From: Burkholderia sp. S171
GTDB lineage: Bacteria > Pseudomonadota > Gammaproteobacteria > Burkholderiales > Burkholderiaceae
DNA: 64,000 bases
Direction of reading: 5' to 3'
NCBI RefSeq assembly: GCF_009766085.1
Contig: NZ_LMUF01000038.1
Coordinates: 91,864-155,863, forward strand
Shown: one piece after another, positions 25,429 to 34,128 of the stretch
How positions within the stretch are numbered: the stretch's first letter is position 1
Layout of the letters: each line of letters starts with the position of its first letter
Made by a program: the position numbers and the translations under genes
Notes under the pieces: model-generated
What the model saw: the letters and a program-made list of their open reading frames with translations, nothing else
The model's database searches: none
Told to the model about the DNA's origin: nothing

Positions 25429-26069
25429 CCGGACATGCCTTGTTTCTGCTACTCGATCTGATCGGCACGTTCGTGTTTGCCATCAGCGGGGCCGTGGCAG
25501 CGAAACAGCGCAATCTTGACCTGTTTGGGGTTGTTGTAATGGCGTTCGTTGTCGCATGTGGCGGAGGCATCGTGCGTGATGTGTGCATTGGGGCGGTGCC
25601 GCCAGCGGGGCTGTCCAACTGGCGCTATCTGGTTGCCGCCATGGTCGCTGCATTGACGACGATCGTCGCGTACCCACAAGTGAGGCGGATGCGACACCCG
25701 GTGCTTTTCTTTGACGCTATCGGCCTCGGGCTGTTTGCAGTATCGGGCGCCCAAAAGGCGCTTGCTTACGGTCACAATGCCGAAGTCGCGATATTGCTGG
25801 GGGTGACGACCGCCGTAGGCGGCGGAACATTACGCGATGTGCTACTTGCACGGGTACCAGTCATCCTGCAAAGGGAGATTTACGCGTCCGCGGCACTGCT
25901 GGGCGCGGCAATCCTGGTCGCCTGCGAGGAATTTGGCCTGTCACAACCGTGGACCCCATGGGCTGCCACGCTTGTATGCGTGGGCTTGCGTCTCTTCTCG
26001 CTCCGTTATCACTGGCATCTCCCCACCTTCGCTAGGCGCGATGCCGAAAAGACAGGGTCTGGCCGGTGA
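25425..26069 (+). CDS. Trimeric intracellular cation (TRIC) family membrane protein, UPF0126
   Basis: 214 residues, about seven membrane helices in two related repeats. Each repeat carries the family pattern: DLIGTFVFAISGAVAAKQRN with ACGGGIVRDV, and FAVSGAQKAL with AVGGGTLRDVLL. GTG 25425 overlaps the preceding stop as GTGA. Bacterial TRIC homologues conduct K+ in vitro. In other bacteria, UPF0126 genes often sit behind glycine riboswitches, which suggests amino-acid related transport. No riboswitch is visible here. Confidence 0.86.
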   Translation: MTGHALFLLLDLIGTFVFAISGAVAAKQRNLDLFGVVVMAFVVACGGGIVRDVCIGAVPPAGLSNWRYLVAAMVAALTTIVAYPQVRRMRHPVLFFDAIGLGLFAVSGAQKALAYGHNAEVAILLGVTTAVGGGTLRDVLLARVPVILQREIYASAALLGAAILVACEEFGLSQPWTPWAATLVCVGLRLFSLRYHWHLPTFARRDAEKTGSGR

Positions 26070-26130
26070 TGAACGCTGATGACAGGAGCTGCGCCATTGC
26101 GACGCGAGTCCACGCAATCAAATGGAATAG

Positions 26131-27507
26131 CTAGTCGTCTGCGAGTGGCGCTCGTGATGTTTCTCGGCTAGCAAGCATGGCAACTAGAGCGACGAGAGCC
26201 GCGCCGACCATGTACCACGCTGGGGCGAGCTTGCTACCCGTCGTATGGATTAACCAAGTCGCAACGAAGGGCGCCGTGCCACCGAACAACGCGTTTGCAG
26301 CATTGAAACAGAAGGCAAACCCGCTATACCGGACGCGCGTCGGAAAAATCTCCGACAGAAAGCATGGCAGCGTGCCGTCGTTCATCGTCAGGAGTGCACC
26401 GAACGCAATCTGGATCATCACGATTGTCATGAAGCTGGCACCGACAAGTCCCTTGAACAGCGGTACCGTCAGTATGACAAACAGGACCGAAGCACCGATC
26501 AGCATTGTTTTGCGACCGAAACGATCCGAAAGAGCCCCCATGATGAAGATGAAGCCAATATAGGCGGTGAGAGAAATGGTCGCCGCGATAAATGATTCCG
26601 TTTCTCCCATGCCCATCTCGGTCGACAGATAGGTGGGCATGTAGCTCAGCACCAGATAAAACGCCACTGCGTTCAGACACGTGACGCCAAACGCGATCAA
26701 CATCTTTCCACGATGGACGGTCAGCAGTTCCGTGACGGGCGCACGCGCGACGTGTTGCGACGCTTCGAGTGCCTTGAACTTCGGCGTATCTTCCAGACGT
26801 ACTCGAATGTAACGCCCGATCAGCCCGAACGGCGCGGCAAGCAGAAACGGCAGGCGCCAGCCAAACGACTGAATTTGTTCAGCCGTGAGGACCGCGTGTA
26901 GTACGGCTACAAAAATCGACCCGAACAAAAGACCCGCAGCTGTGCTGGCGGGAACGATACTCGTATAGATGCCCCGCTTGCCCTCCGGCGCGTATTCAGC
27001 GAGAAATGCGGATGCTCCCGCATATTCACCGGAGGCGGAGAACCCCTGGACAAGTCGAACGACCAATAGAAGAATCGGCGCGAGGATGCCGACTTGGGCG
27101 TACGTCGGTAAGAAAGCAATCACGAACGTCGAGGCCGACATGATCAAGATGGATAGCGAAAGTGCCGTCCGACGACCGATCTTGTCGCCAAAGTGGCCCC
27201 AAACGATACCTCCGATCGGCCGCACGATAAACGAAATTGCAAAGATGGCGTAGGCGGCAAGCAGACCCGTTGCGGCATCAGTCTTTGGGAAAAAGACTAC
27301 TGCAATGATGGTCGCCAGATAGCCATAGGACGCGTAGTCGAACCACTCGACGAAGTTCCCGATGAAGCTCGCCATCGCCGCGCGCTTAAGCAGACGCCCG
27401 TCTGGCGCCGGCGTTGCCTGGCCATTTCCCGACGGGAAAGGTATGCCCGGCCGTGAGATGACGCCGGCAGCCGCTGACCGGCCTGAAACCGCTTTCTTGG
27501 TACTCAT
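26131..27507 (-). CDS. MFS transporter, metabolite:H+ symporter (MHS) family
   Basis: 458 residues. The MHS signatures are complete: IGNFVEWFDYASYGYLA at helix 1, RPIGGIVWGHFGDKIGRR with the A-motif, LVVRLVQGFSASGEYAGA in helix 4, and EYAPEGKRGIYTS. Relatives are ProP, shikimate, citrate and betaine carriers. It is the last gene of the creatinase-sarcosine operon, 86 bases after purU, so creatine, sarcosine or a betaine is the likely cargo. The start at 27507 leaves a 40-residue Gly/Pro-rich head before helix 1; an internal start would shorten this. Confidence 0.88.
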   Translation of the reverse strand: MSTKKAVSGRSAAAGVISRPGIPFPSGNGQATPAPDGRLLKRAAMASFIGNFVEWFDYASYGYLATIIAVVFFPKTDAATGLLAAYAIFAISFIVRPIGGIVWGHFGDKIGRRTALSLSILIMSASTFVIAFLPTYAQVGILAPILLLVVRLVQGFSASGEYAGASAFLAEYAPEGKRGIYTSIVPASTAAGLLFGSIFVAVLHAVLTAEQIQSFGWRLPFLLAAPFGLIGRYIRVRLEDTPKFKALEASQHVARAPVTELLTVHRGKMLIAFGVTCLNAVAFYLVLSYMPTYLSTEMGMGETESFIAATISLTAYIGFIFIMGALSDRFGRKTMLIGASVLFVILTVPLFKGLVGASFMTIVMIQIAFGALLTMNDGTLPCFLSEIFPTRVRYSGFAFCFNAANALFGGTAPFVATWLIHTTGSKLAPAWYMVGAALVALVAMLASRETSRAPLADD

Positions 27508-27593
27508 TTGGTGTCTCCAAACATGAATCGTGAGATTGCTGCGTTTTCGGCTGCGGCTCTTCGGGCCACTTCACCGGCCTCGACCTGCTGAAA

Positions 27594-28481
27594 CTACTGA
27601 AGTACGACGGTTCGGTTACCGTTGATAAAAATGCGACGTTCGACGAAGAGCTTGACCGCGCGCGCAAGCGCGAGGCATTCAACATCGCGTCCCGTTGCAA
27701 GCAGCCGCTCGGGGTCATACGCGTGATTGACCCGTTCCACGACCTGTTCGATGATCGGACCTTCGTCGAGATCATTGGTCACGAAGTGCGCTGTTGCGCC
27801 GATCAGCTTCACGCCGCGGGCATGGGCCTGGTGATAGGGCTTTGCGCCTTTGAATCCAGGCAGAAACGAGTGGTGAATATTGATGGCGCGCCCCGCGAGC
27901 CGCTCACTAAGTTCGGCTGAGAGCACCTGCATGTAGCGCGCGAGCACAACCAGTTCGGCACCGGTGCGTTCGATCAGGGCCAACATCTGCGCTTCCTGCT
28001 GCGGCTTGGTATCGGCGGTCAGCGGCAAATGGTGAAACGCGATGCCATTCGCGAGCGCGAGCGGCTGCAGGTCGGGATGATTCGATGCAATACCGACGAT
28101 GTCCATCTTCAACTCGTCCATGCGCCAGCGGAACAGCAGGTCGGCGAGGCAATGATCAAGCTTCGACACCATGATCAGCACCTTCGGCTTGACAGAGACG
28201 TCGTGGAGCGCCCAAATCATGTCGAAACGCTGGGCGACCGCCACGAACTCTGCCCGCAACGCGTCGACTTGCAACTCGTGCGAAGAAGTTGCGTGAAAAA
28301 TACAGCGTACAAAAAAACGCGCGTTTGAGTCGTCGTCGAACACGTTAAATTCGTCGATATAGCATCCGTGCTCATCGAGAAAGCGAACCATGGCGGCCAC
28401 CTGCCCGGGTGCACTTGGACAGGTAACGGTCAGCGCAAATTGGGGGCTTCGCTTCGCTCTCATCGTAATTGTTTCAGTCAT
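27594..28481 (-). CDS. purU: Formyltetrahydrofolate deformylase
   Basis: 295 residues. The N-terminal ACT domain (FALTVTCPSAPGQVAAMVRF, DEFNVFDDDSNARFFVR) is followed by the formyl-transferase fold with the catalytic triad segments NIHHSFLPGFKG (Asn, His) and THFV-like TAHFVTNDLDEGPII (Asp). It releases formate and THF from 10-formyl-THF, emptying the one-carbon pool that sarcosine oxidation fills. ATG 28481 has GGAG upstream. ATG 28508 would overlap the folB-like stop as ATGA and is a real alternative adding nine residues. Confidence 0.93.
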   Translation of the reverse strand: MTETITMRAKRSPQFALTVTCPSAPGQVAAMVRFLDEHGCYIDEFNVFDDDSNARFFVRCIFHATSSHELQVDALRAEFVAVAQRFDMIWALHDVSVKPKVLIMVSKLDHCLADLLFRWRMDELKMDIVGIASNHPDLQPLALANGIAFHHLPLTADTKPQQEAQMLALIERTGAELVVLARYMQVLSAELSERLAGRAINIHHSFLPGFKGAKPYHQAHARGVKLIGATAHFVTNDLDEGPIIEQVVERVNHAYDPERLLATGRDVECLALARAVKLFVERRIFINGNRTVVLQ

Positions 28482-28504
28482 TGCGACTCCGTGGGTCGGA
28501 TGTG

Positions 28505-28945
28505 TCATGCGCGCCCGCCTTTGGTGACAGAGAGCGCAACCAAGTGGGCACGCCAGCGCAGATAGTCATGACGACTCCAGCGCAGGCGTACACCAACCCG
28601 CTCAGTGGAGCGCACTGCGTGTGGCTTGTAGAGCGTGAGCACGGCGTCTTCCAACATTGGGAAGCGGTCGAAGCCCAACGCCAGCAGATCGGCGGCAAGC
28701 CGTTCCACCAGATCTGTGTGTGGCTGTTCGTCGAGGTAAGCGCAGAGCATCCGGCAGAACGCGTCGTAATCCAGACAATCTTCGATATGCTCCGGCAGCG
28801 CCAGGCTTCGACAATGCAGCACCGCATCGATTACCACTGGTTGCGACACGCGTTCATGGCCGTAGATCCCGACCCGGGTCTGCGCTCGCAACTGATCGAT
28901 CACGACCTCCCATTCGATTGTTGGTAGGGCTTCGGTCGGGTTCAT
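28505..28945 (-). CDS. Dihydroneopterin aldolase-family protein (FolB-like)
   Basis: 146 residues of the tunnelling FolB fold: QLRAQTRVGIYGHERVSQPV at the N-terminus, LDYDAFCRMLCAYL in the first helix and HTDLVERLAADLLALGFDRF in the second. FolB makes 6-hydroxymethyl-dihydropterin for folate. Here it is encoded inside a THF-dependent degradation operon, between soxG and purU, so it is probably a specialised copy that boosts folate supply or acts on a related pterin; the main folB would be elsewhere. GGAG precedes ATG 28945. Confidence 0.8.
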   Translation of the reverse strand: MNPTEALPTIEWEVVIDQLRAQTRVGIYGHERVSQPVVIDAVLHCRSLALPEHIEDCLDYDAFCRMLCAYLDEQPHTDLVERLAADLLALGFDRFPMLEDAVLTLYKPHAVRSTERVGVRLRWSRHDYLRWRAHLVALSVTKGGRA

Positions 28946-28990
28946 CGATTGATCTCCTCTGTATGGCGAGCGCAGCAACGAACACGGGTG

Positions 28991-29578
28991 CTATACAAGA
29001 TACGGTTGCGCCGCGTCGAGCAACATGAGGCAGCCGTATTCGGCAAAGCTGCGCCGCACGATGACCTGAAACCGATCGTCGCCATTGCGGCACAGCGTGA
29101 TGCCTGCCTTGAAAAAGTGCGTTTGCGCACACTGCCCCTCAACGAACGCACGCGGATGGAGATCAAGCGGACAACCACTTGCCAGCACAGCGCGCACATT
29201 CGCCCCTTCGATGTCGATCACGGTATAGCCACTGCTGACGTCGACAACTGCGTAGTGTTGACTGCCGAGTGCGTCGCGAAATCCTCGCTCCAGATCGGCG
29301 GCCATATCCTGGGTCGACTGGATCAGCCACTCGTCTGGCCCCATCCAGATCGCCACACGTTCGCCTGCTACCGCGCGTTCGCCAGACGACGTCGGCAGCG
29401 CGACGCCCAACACCCGCTCAACCGCCGCGTGGAACATAGCGCCATCGCCGCGTAATGTCAGAAGCGTCATGAACGGTCGCTCGGTGAGCTGAAAGCGCCC
29501 GGACATGCCGCTCGAGGAAGACGCGACTATCGGCTCGATGCCGACCAGCGGCGACTCCTGAATCAGATCATTGAACAT
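28991..29578 (-). CDS. soxG: Sarcosine oxidase, gamma subunit
   Basis: 195 residues. LTERPFMTLLTLRGD and the GcvT-like C-terminal half (VAIWMGPDEWLIQS, HYAVVDVSSGYTVIDIEG, LDLHPRAF, QTHFFKAGITLCR) match SoxG, a small relative of the aminomethyltransferase fold that caps the heterotetramer. It has no known catalytic residue. It overlaps the soxA stop by 11 bases, so it is coupled to the alpha subunit. GGAG stands before ATG 29578; upstream in-frame starts lie deep in soxA. Confidence 0.92.
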   Translation of the reverse strand: MFNDLIQESPLVGIEPIVASSSSGMSGRFQLTERPFMTLLTLRGDGAMFHAAVERVLGVALPTSSGERAVAGERVAIWMGPDEWLIQSTQDMAADLERGFRDALGSQHYAVVDVSSGYTVIDIEGANVRAVLASGCPLDLHPRAFVEGQCAQTHFFKAGITLCRNGDDRFQVIVRRSFAEYGCLMLLDAAQPYLV

Positions 29579-32564
29579 GTTGCCGTACTCCTTCCGGATC
29601 GTAGAACACAGGACTGCAAACTTCAGCTTCGACGCACTGCGTGGCGGAGATCGACACAAAGACTCGTTGGCCCATTTTTTCGAGGCCGCCCTTCACCACG
29701 GCAAGAGCAATCGAGCGTCGCAAGATTGGACTCATGTAGCTTGACGTAACGTGGCCCAACATCGGCGCAATGCCCGGCGCTGACGACGTCGTCACAATCT
29801 GCGCACCTTCGGCCAAGACAATGTGCGGGTCGACGCTCTTCAGCCCAACGAGTTGCTTGCGTCCTTCGCGCTGTGTGTCCGAGCGCGTCAGCGACCGCTT
29901 GCCGAGGAAGTCTTTTTTCGCAACCATCCCGCCCATACCGAGATCGAAAGGGGTGATTGAACCGTCCGTATCCTGGCCGACGATGATGTAGCCCTTCTCC
30001 GCGCGCAGCACGTGCATCGTTTCCGTGCCGTAGGGCGTGATGTCGAATTCGCGACCGGCGCTCATCAGTTCTTCCCATACGCCGCGTCCGAAATTCGCCG
30101 GCACGTTGACTTCGTACGCCAGTTCACCGGAGAAGCTGATACGCATGACGCGCGCGGCTGCCCCGGCCACCGTGCCGTTGCGATAGGTCATGAATGGGAA
30201 CGCCGCGTTTGCGAAATCGATGTCCGCACACACCTTTTGGAGCACTCTGCGGCTGTTGGGCCCAACCACGGCGAATGTCGCCCAGTGATCGGTGACCGAA
30301 TTCAAATGCACCTTCAAGTCCGGCCATTCCGTTTGAAGCCACCGCTCCATCCAGTTCAGCACCCTTGCGGCGCCGCCCGTTGTGGTGGTCATCATGTAGT
30401 GCTGTTCGGCGAGCCGGACGGTCACGCCGTCGTCAAACACCATGCCGTTTTCATCAAGCATCAGGCCGTAGCGGCATTTGCCTACCTCCAGCTTGCTCCA
30501 CGGGTTGGTGTACATCCAGTTAAGCAGTGTGGCGGCGTCCGGGCCCTGGATATCGATCTTGCCGAGTGTCGATGCGTCCAGAATGCCCACACTGTTGCGC
30601 ACCGCGAGGCATTCGCGCGCGACCGCTGCGTGCAGGTCCTCGCCGTTCCTCGGGTAGTACCAGGGGCGCTTCCAGTTACCCACGTCCTCGAATGCAGCAC
30701 CGTGTGCTTCGTGCCAGGGGTGGATGCAAGTCTTGCGGATCGGATCCAGAAAGTCGCCCAATTCGCGTCCGGCGATTGTCCCAAAGGTCACCGGGGTATA
30801 GTTCGGTCGGAAGGTGGTGGTGCCCGTTTCGGGAATGGTTTTGCCCAGCGCGCTGGCAAGAATCGCCATGCCGTTAATGTTGCCGAGCTTGCCCTGATCG
30901 GTGCCGAAGCCCATCGCGGTATAGCGCTTGACGTGCTCGACAGAGTGATAGCCTTCCCGCGCGGCGAGCAGGATGTCAGCCGCGGACACATCGTTTTGGA
31001 AGTCGACAAACCGCTTCGGCCCCCGCGACGCCTCGCCTAAATTTGCTACCAGCCACAGCGGCAATAGCGGCGTCTCACCCGAGGATTTCGCCTGCCATTG
31101 CGGTACGGTGCACTGTGCAAAACCACAAGATTTTGCCGATTGCCGGCCCGCAGCGACGCCGTCAGCGAGCGCTTCGGGCAACTGAAAGGCGCCACGCGCC
31201 GCACCAACGCTGCATTCGGCCTGAACGCTCGCGCCCGGCACAAAACACGCGTTGTCGTCTTTCCATGCGGCTTTGCCGCCCGACTGGGCAAACAGATGCA
31301 GCACCGGATTCCAGCCTCCGGACATACCCACCAGGTCGCAACCCAGCGTAGCCATATGCCCGACTACACGCCCGTTGGCATATTGTGAAACGGACACGCT
31401 CTTGACTCGCTCTTTACCCTTCGCCTCGGTAATTACCCCGTTATTGACAATCGCGACGCCATTGCGCGCTGCATGTCGGGGCAATTCACCGGTGCTCGCG
31501 CTGCGTGCATCCACCACTGTGACATCAGCACCGCACGCCTTAAGATCCAGCGCGGCGCGATACCCTTCGTCATTGTTGGTGAAAATCACGGCTCGCCGTC
31601 CTGGCACGACACCGTATCGCTTGATGTATGTCGTGATCGCGGACGCCAGCATAATTCCGGGCAGATCATTGTTGCCAAATACCAGCGGTCTTTCATGCGC
31701 CCCCGTTGCAAGAATCACCTGCTTCGCGCGAATCTTCCACAAGCGCTCGCGTGTGACGCCACGCGTCGAAACCGGCAGGTGGTCGGTCAAACGTTGCGTT
31801 GCCGTGACCAGGTTGTGATCCTGATAGCCGAACGCAGTACTACGCGTCAGGACGGTCACCTCGGGCATGTTCTCGAGCTCGCGTTCGATGGCCTGCACCC
31901 ACGCGCTGGCCGGTCGGCCGTCGATGGTTTCGCCGGTCGACAGCAGACTTCCGCCCAGTTCAGGCTGGTCGTCGACGAGAATGACCCGTGCGCCGCTTGA
32001 CCCGGCCGTTCGCGCCGCAGCGAGGCCCGAGGGACCTGCGCCCACCACCAGAACGTCGCAATGCGCAAAGCGTTTGTCGTAGCGGCTGGGGTCAAGGACT
32101 TCGGGTGCCTTGCCCAGACCCGCGGCGTGCCGAATGCGCTCTTCGTATTTGGGCCAGAAGCTGCGCGGCCACATGAACGTTTTGTAATAGAACCCGGCCG
32201 GCATGAAGCGCGAAAACTTCTGGTTGATCGCCATGCGGTCATGCTCGAGGCTCGGCTCGGCGTTCACGCTCGTCGCAACGAGTCCCTGATAGAGCTCGAT
32301 CTCGGTCGCCCTAGCATTGGGAATCGTGTGAGCACCACACTCGAGTTGCACCAACGCGTTCGGTTCTTCAACCCCTGCGGTGACAATGCCGCGGGGCCGG
32401 TGATACTTGAAGCTGCGTGCGACAAAGTGTACGTCGTTCGCGAGCAATGCCGAGGCCAACGTGTCGCCTTGGAAGCCCTGATACGTGCGGCCGTTAAACG
32501 TGAAGGTCAGAGGGGTTGCACGATTGACTCGGCCGCCCGATTGCAAACGGTTCTGCTGGCTCAT
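29568..32564 (-). CDS. soxA: Sarcosine oxidase, alpha subunit
   Basis: 998 residues, full length. Order of parts: an N-terminal ferredoxin-like fold (FTFNGRTYQGFQGDTLASAL, about 15-100), an NAD/FAD-type Rossmann domain (VLVVGAGPSGLAAARTAG near 172; GARVILVDDQPELGG), a second dinucleotide region around RRAVIFTNNDEGYRAA, and a C-terminal GcvT-like THF-binding domain from about residue 600 (GEDLHAAVARECLAVRNSVG, MGPN-like VVGPNSRRVL). The complex oxidises sarcosine with O2 and THF to glycine, 5,10-methylene-THF and H2O2. It overlaps soxD by four bases and soxG by 11. Confidence 0.97.
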   Translation of the reverse strand: MSQQNRLQSGGRVNRATPLTFTFNGRTYQGFQGDTLASALLANDVHFVARSFKYHRPRGIVTAGVEEPNALVQLECGAHTIPNARATEIELYQGLVATSVNAEPSLEHDRMAINQKFSRFMPAGFYYKTFMWPRSFWPKYEERIRHAAGLGKAPEVLDPSRYDKRFAHCDVLVVGAGPSGLAAARTAGSSGARVILVDDQPELGGSLLSTGETIDGRPASAWVQAIERELENMPEVTVLTRSTAFGYQDHNLVTATQRLTDHLPVSTRGVTRERLWKIRAKQVILATGAHERPLVFGNNDLPGIMLASAITTYIKRYGVVPGRRAVIFTNNDEGYRAALDLKACGADVTVVDARSASTGELPRHAARNGVAIVNNGVITEAKGKERVKSVSVSQYANGRVVGHMATLGCDLVGMSGGWNPVLHLFAQSGGKAAWKDDNACFVPGASVQAECSVGAARGAFQLPEALADGVAAGRQSAKSCGFAQCTVPQWQAKSSGETPLLPLWLVANLGEASRGPKRFVDFQNDVSAADILLAAREGYHSVEHVKRYTAMGFGTDQGKLGNINGMAILASALGKTIPETGTTTFRPNYTPVTFGTIAGRELGDFLDPIRKTCIHPWHEAHGAAFEDVGNWKRPWYYPRNGEDLHAAVARECLAVRNSVGILDASTLGKIDIQGPDAATLLNWMYTNPWSKLEVGKCRYGLMLDENGMVFDDGVTVRLAEQHYMMTTTTGGAARVLNWMERWLQTEWPDLKVHLNSVTDHWATFAVVGPNSRRVLQKVCADIDFANAAFPFMTYRNGTVAGAAARVMRISFSGELAYEVNVPANFGRGVWEELMSAGREFDITPYGTETMHVLRAEKGYIIVGQDTDGSITPFDLGMGGMVAKKDFLGKRSLTRSDTQREGRKQLVGLKSVDPHIVLAEGAQIVTTSSAPGIAPMLGHVTSSYMSPILRRSIALAVVKGGLEKMGQRVFVSISATQCVEAEVCSPVFYDPEGVRQHVQ

Positions 32565-32842
32565 GCTGATTCTCCATCATTCAAACTGCCGATCTTGCTG
32601 ACTGACCGGAATGCATAGGTCACCGTGTCGCGCTCGGCGTTAAACCAGCGCCGGCAGCCCTGCGCATGGTTCCATTGTTCGCGGTGCATGCCGCGTGTGT
32701 TCTTGCGCATGAACAGGTAATCGCCCCACTCTTTGTCGGAGAGATGCTCTGTATCAAGCGGTCGCACGATGTCGGCTTCCCCACCGTATGAAAACTCCGA
32801 TTCGGCGCGCGGACCACACCAAGGGCATTGGATGAGCAACAT
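32561..32842 (-). CDS. soxD: Sarcosine oxidase, delta subunit
   Basis: 93 residues. The zinc-site pattern is present: CPWCG at residues 6-10, then NHAQGCRRWF near 57-66. The segments FSYGGEADIVRP and DYLFMRKNTRG are family signatures. SoxD is the small zinc-binding subunit that packs on alpha. The gene is between soxB (30 bases before) and soxA (4-base overlap), the usual B-D-A-G order. Confidence 0.95.
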   Translation of the reverse strand: MLLIQCPWCGPRAESEFSYGGEADIVRPLDTEHLSDKEWGDYLFMRKNTRGMHREQWNHAQGCRRWFNAERDTVTYAFRSVSKIGSLNDGESA

Positions 32843-32872
32843 AAAGGTCTCCTGCTTAGTCGTAGTGCGCGC

Positions 32873-34117
32873 TTAGTGCGCGACGGCTGCGGCGCCGTGT
32901 TCGTCAATCAGATGGCCGGTGTAGAACCGGTCGAGCGAGAACGGCGCGTTTAGCGCATGCGGCGCATCGTTGGCGATCGTGTGGGCGAATGCCCAGCCCG
33001 ACCCTGGCGTCGCCTTGAAGCCACCCGTGCCCCAGCCGCAGTTGAAGTACAAACCTTTGATGTCTGTCTTACTGACGATCGGGCACGCGTCCGGGGAAAC
33101 GTCGACGATGCCACCCCACTGGCGGTTCATACGCACTCGGCTGAACACCGGGAACATCTCGACGATCGCCTGCAACGTGGCTTCGATCGTATGGAAACTT
33201 CCGCGCTGACCGTAACCCGTGTATTGATCTATGCCCGCGCCGATCACCAGATCGCCCTTGTCGGACTGGCTGATGTAGGCGTGCACGGCGTTGGACATGA
33301 TCACCGTGTTGACAATCGGCTTGATCGGCTCCGACACCAGCGCCTGCAACGGGTGACTCTCGAGCGGCAAACGGATACCGGCCATTTCGGCGAGAACACT
33401 TGTATTGCCGGCGGCAACCACCGCCACCTTCTTCGCCCTGATAAACCCTTTGACGGTTTCGACCCCGGTGACGGCGCCATTGTCACGACGGATGCCAGTT
33501 ACCGCGCAGTTCTGGATGATGTCTACGCCATGGTGATCCGCGCCACGCGCATAGCCCCACGCCACCGCATCATGTCGCGCGACGCCGGCGCGCCGCTGAA
33601 ACGATGCGCCCAGCACGGGATAGCGGCTCTGAAGGTTGATCACCGGTACGATCTCCTTGATCTGTGCCGGTGTCAGAAATTCAGCGTCGACGCCATTCAA
33701 CCGGTTCGCATTGACGCGGCGCTCCGTGTCACGCACGTCCTGCAGTGTATGCGCGAGATTCATTACACCGCGCTGGCTGAACATCACGTTGTAGTTGATG
33801 TCCTGCGAGAGACCTTCCCACAGCTTCAACGCCTTCTCGTAAAGCGCAGCAGACTCGTCCCACAAATAGTTCGAACGAACAATGGTGGTATTTCGAGCGG
33901 TGTTGCCTCCGCCAATCCAGCCCTTTTCCAGCACCGCGATGTTGCGCACGCCGAGTTCTTTCGACAGGTAGTAAGCTGTCGCCAGACCGTGCCCTCCTCC
34001 CCCGACGATGACCACGTCATACTCCTTCTTGGGCTCCGGGCTCTTCCACGCCCGCTCCCAGTTCTCGTGATACGACAAAGCATTGCGCACCAGACTGAAT
34101 ATCGAATACCGACTCAT
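32873..34117 (-). CDS. soxB: Sarcosine oxidase, beta subunit
   Basis: 414 residues. The FAD fold VVIVGGGGHGLATAYYL begins near residue 35. His182 in GVARHDAVAWGYA stands where the covalent FMN is attached in heterotetrameric sarcosine oxidases. The C-terminal active-site part includes WGGIVDVSPDACPIV and NCGWGTGGFKATPGSG. The subunit carries the sarcosine-oxidising site. ATG 34117 has AAGGAG upstream, and the gene follows sdaA by 11 bases. Confidence 0.96.
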   Translation of the reverse strand: MSRYSIFSLVRNALSYHENWERAWKSPEPKKEYDVVIVGGGGHGLATAYYLSKELGVRNIAVLEKGWIGGGNTARNTTIVRSNYLWDESAALYEKALKLWEGLSQDINYNVMFSQRGVMNLAHTLQDVRDTERRVNANRLNGVDAEFLTPAQIKEIVPVINLQSRYPVLGASFQRRAGVARHDAVAWGYARGADHHGVDIIQNCAVTGIRRDNGAVTGVETVKGFIRAKKVAVVAAGNTSVLAEMAGIRLPLESHPLQALVSEPIKPIVNTVIMSNAVHAYISQSDKGDLVIGAGIDQYTGYGQRGSFHTIEATLQAIVEMFPVFSRVRMNRQWGGIVDVSPDACPIVSKTDIKGLYFNCGWGTGGFKATPGSGWAFAHTIANDAPHALNAPFSLDRFYTGHLIDEHGAAAVAH

Positions 34118-34128
34118 GATTTTCTCCT

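Noticed and set aside
30012..31040. Long plus-strand frame (342 residues) opposite soxA
   Set aside because: Antisense shadow typical of high-G+C genes; the composition is unlike a folded protein, and soxA is intact on the other strand.
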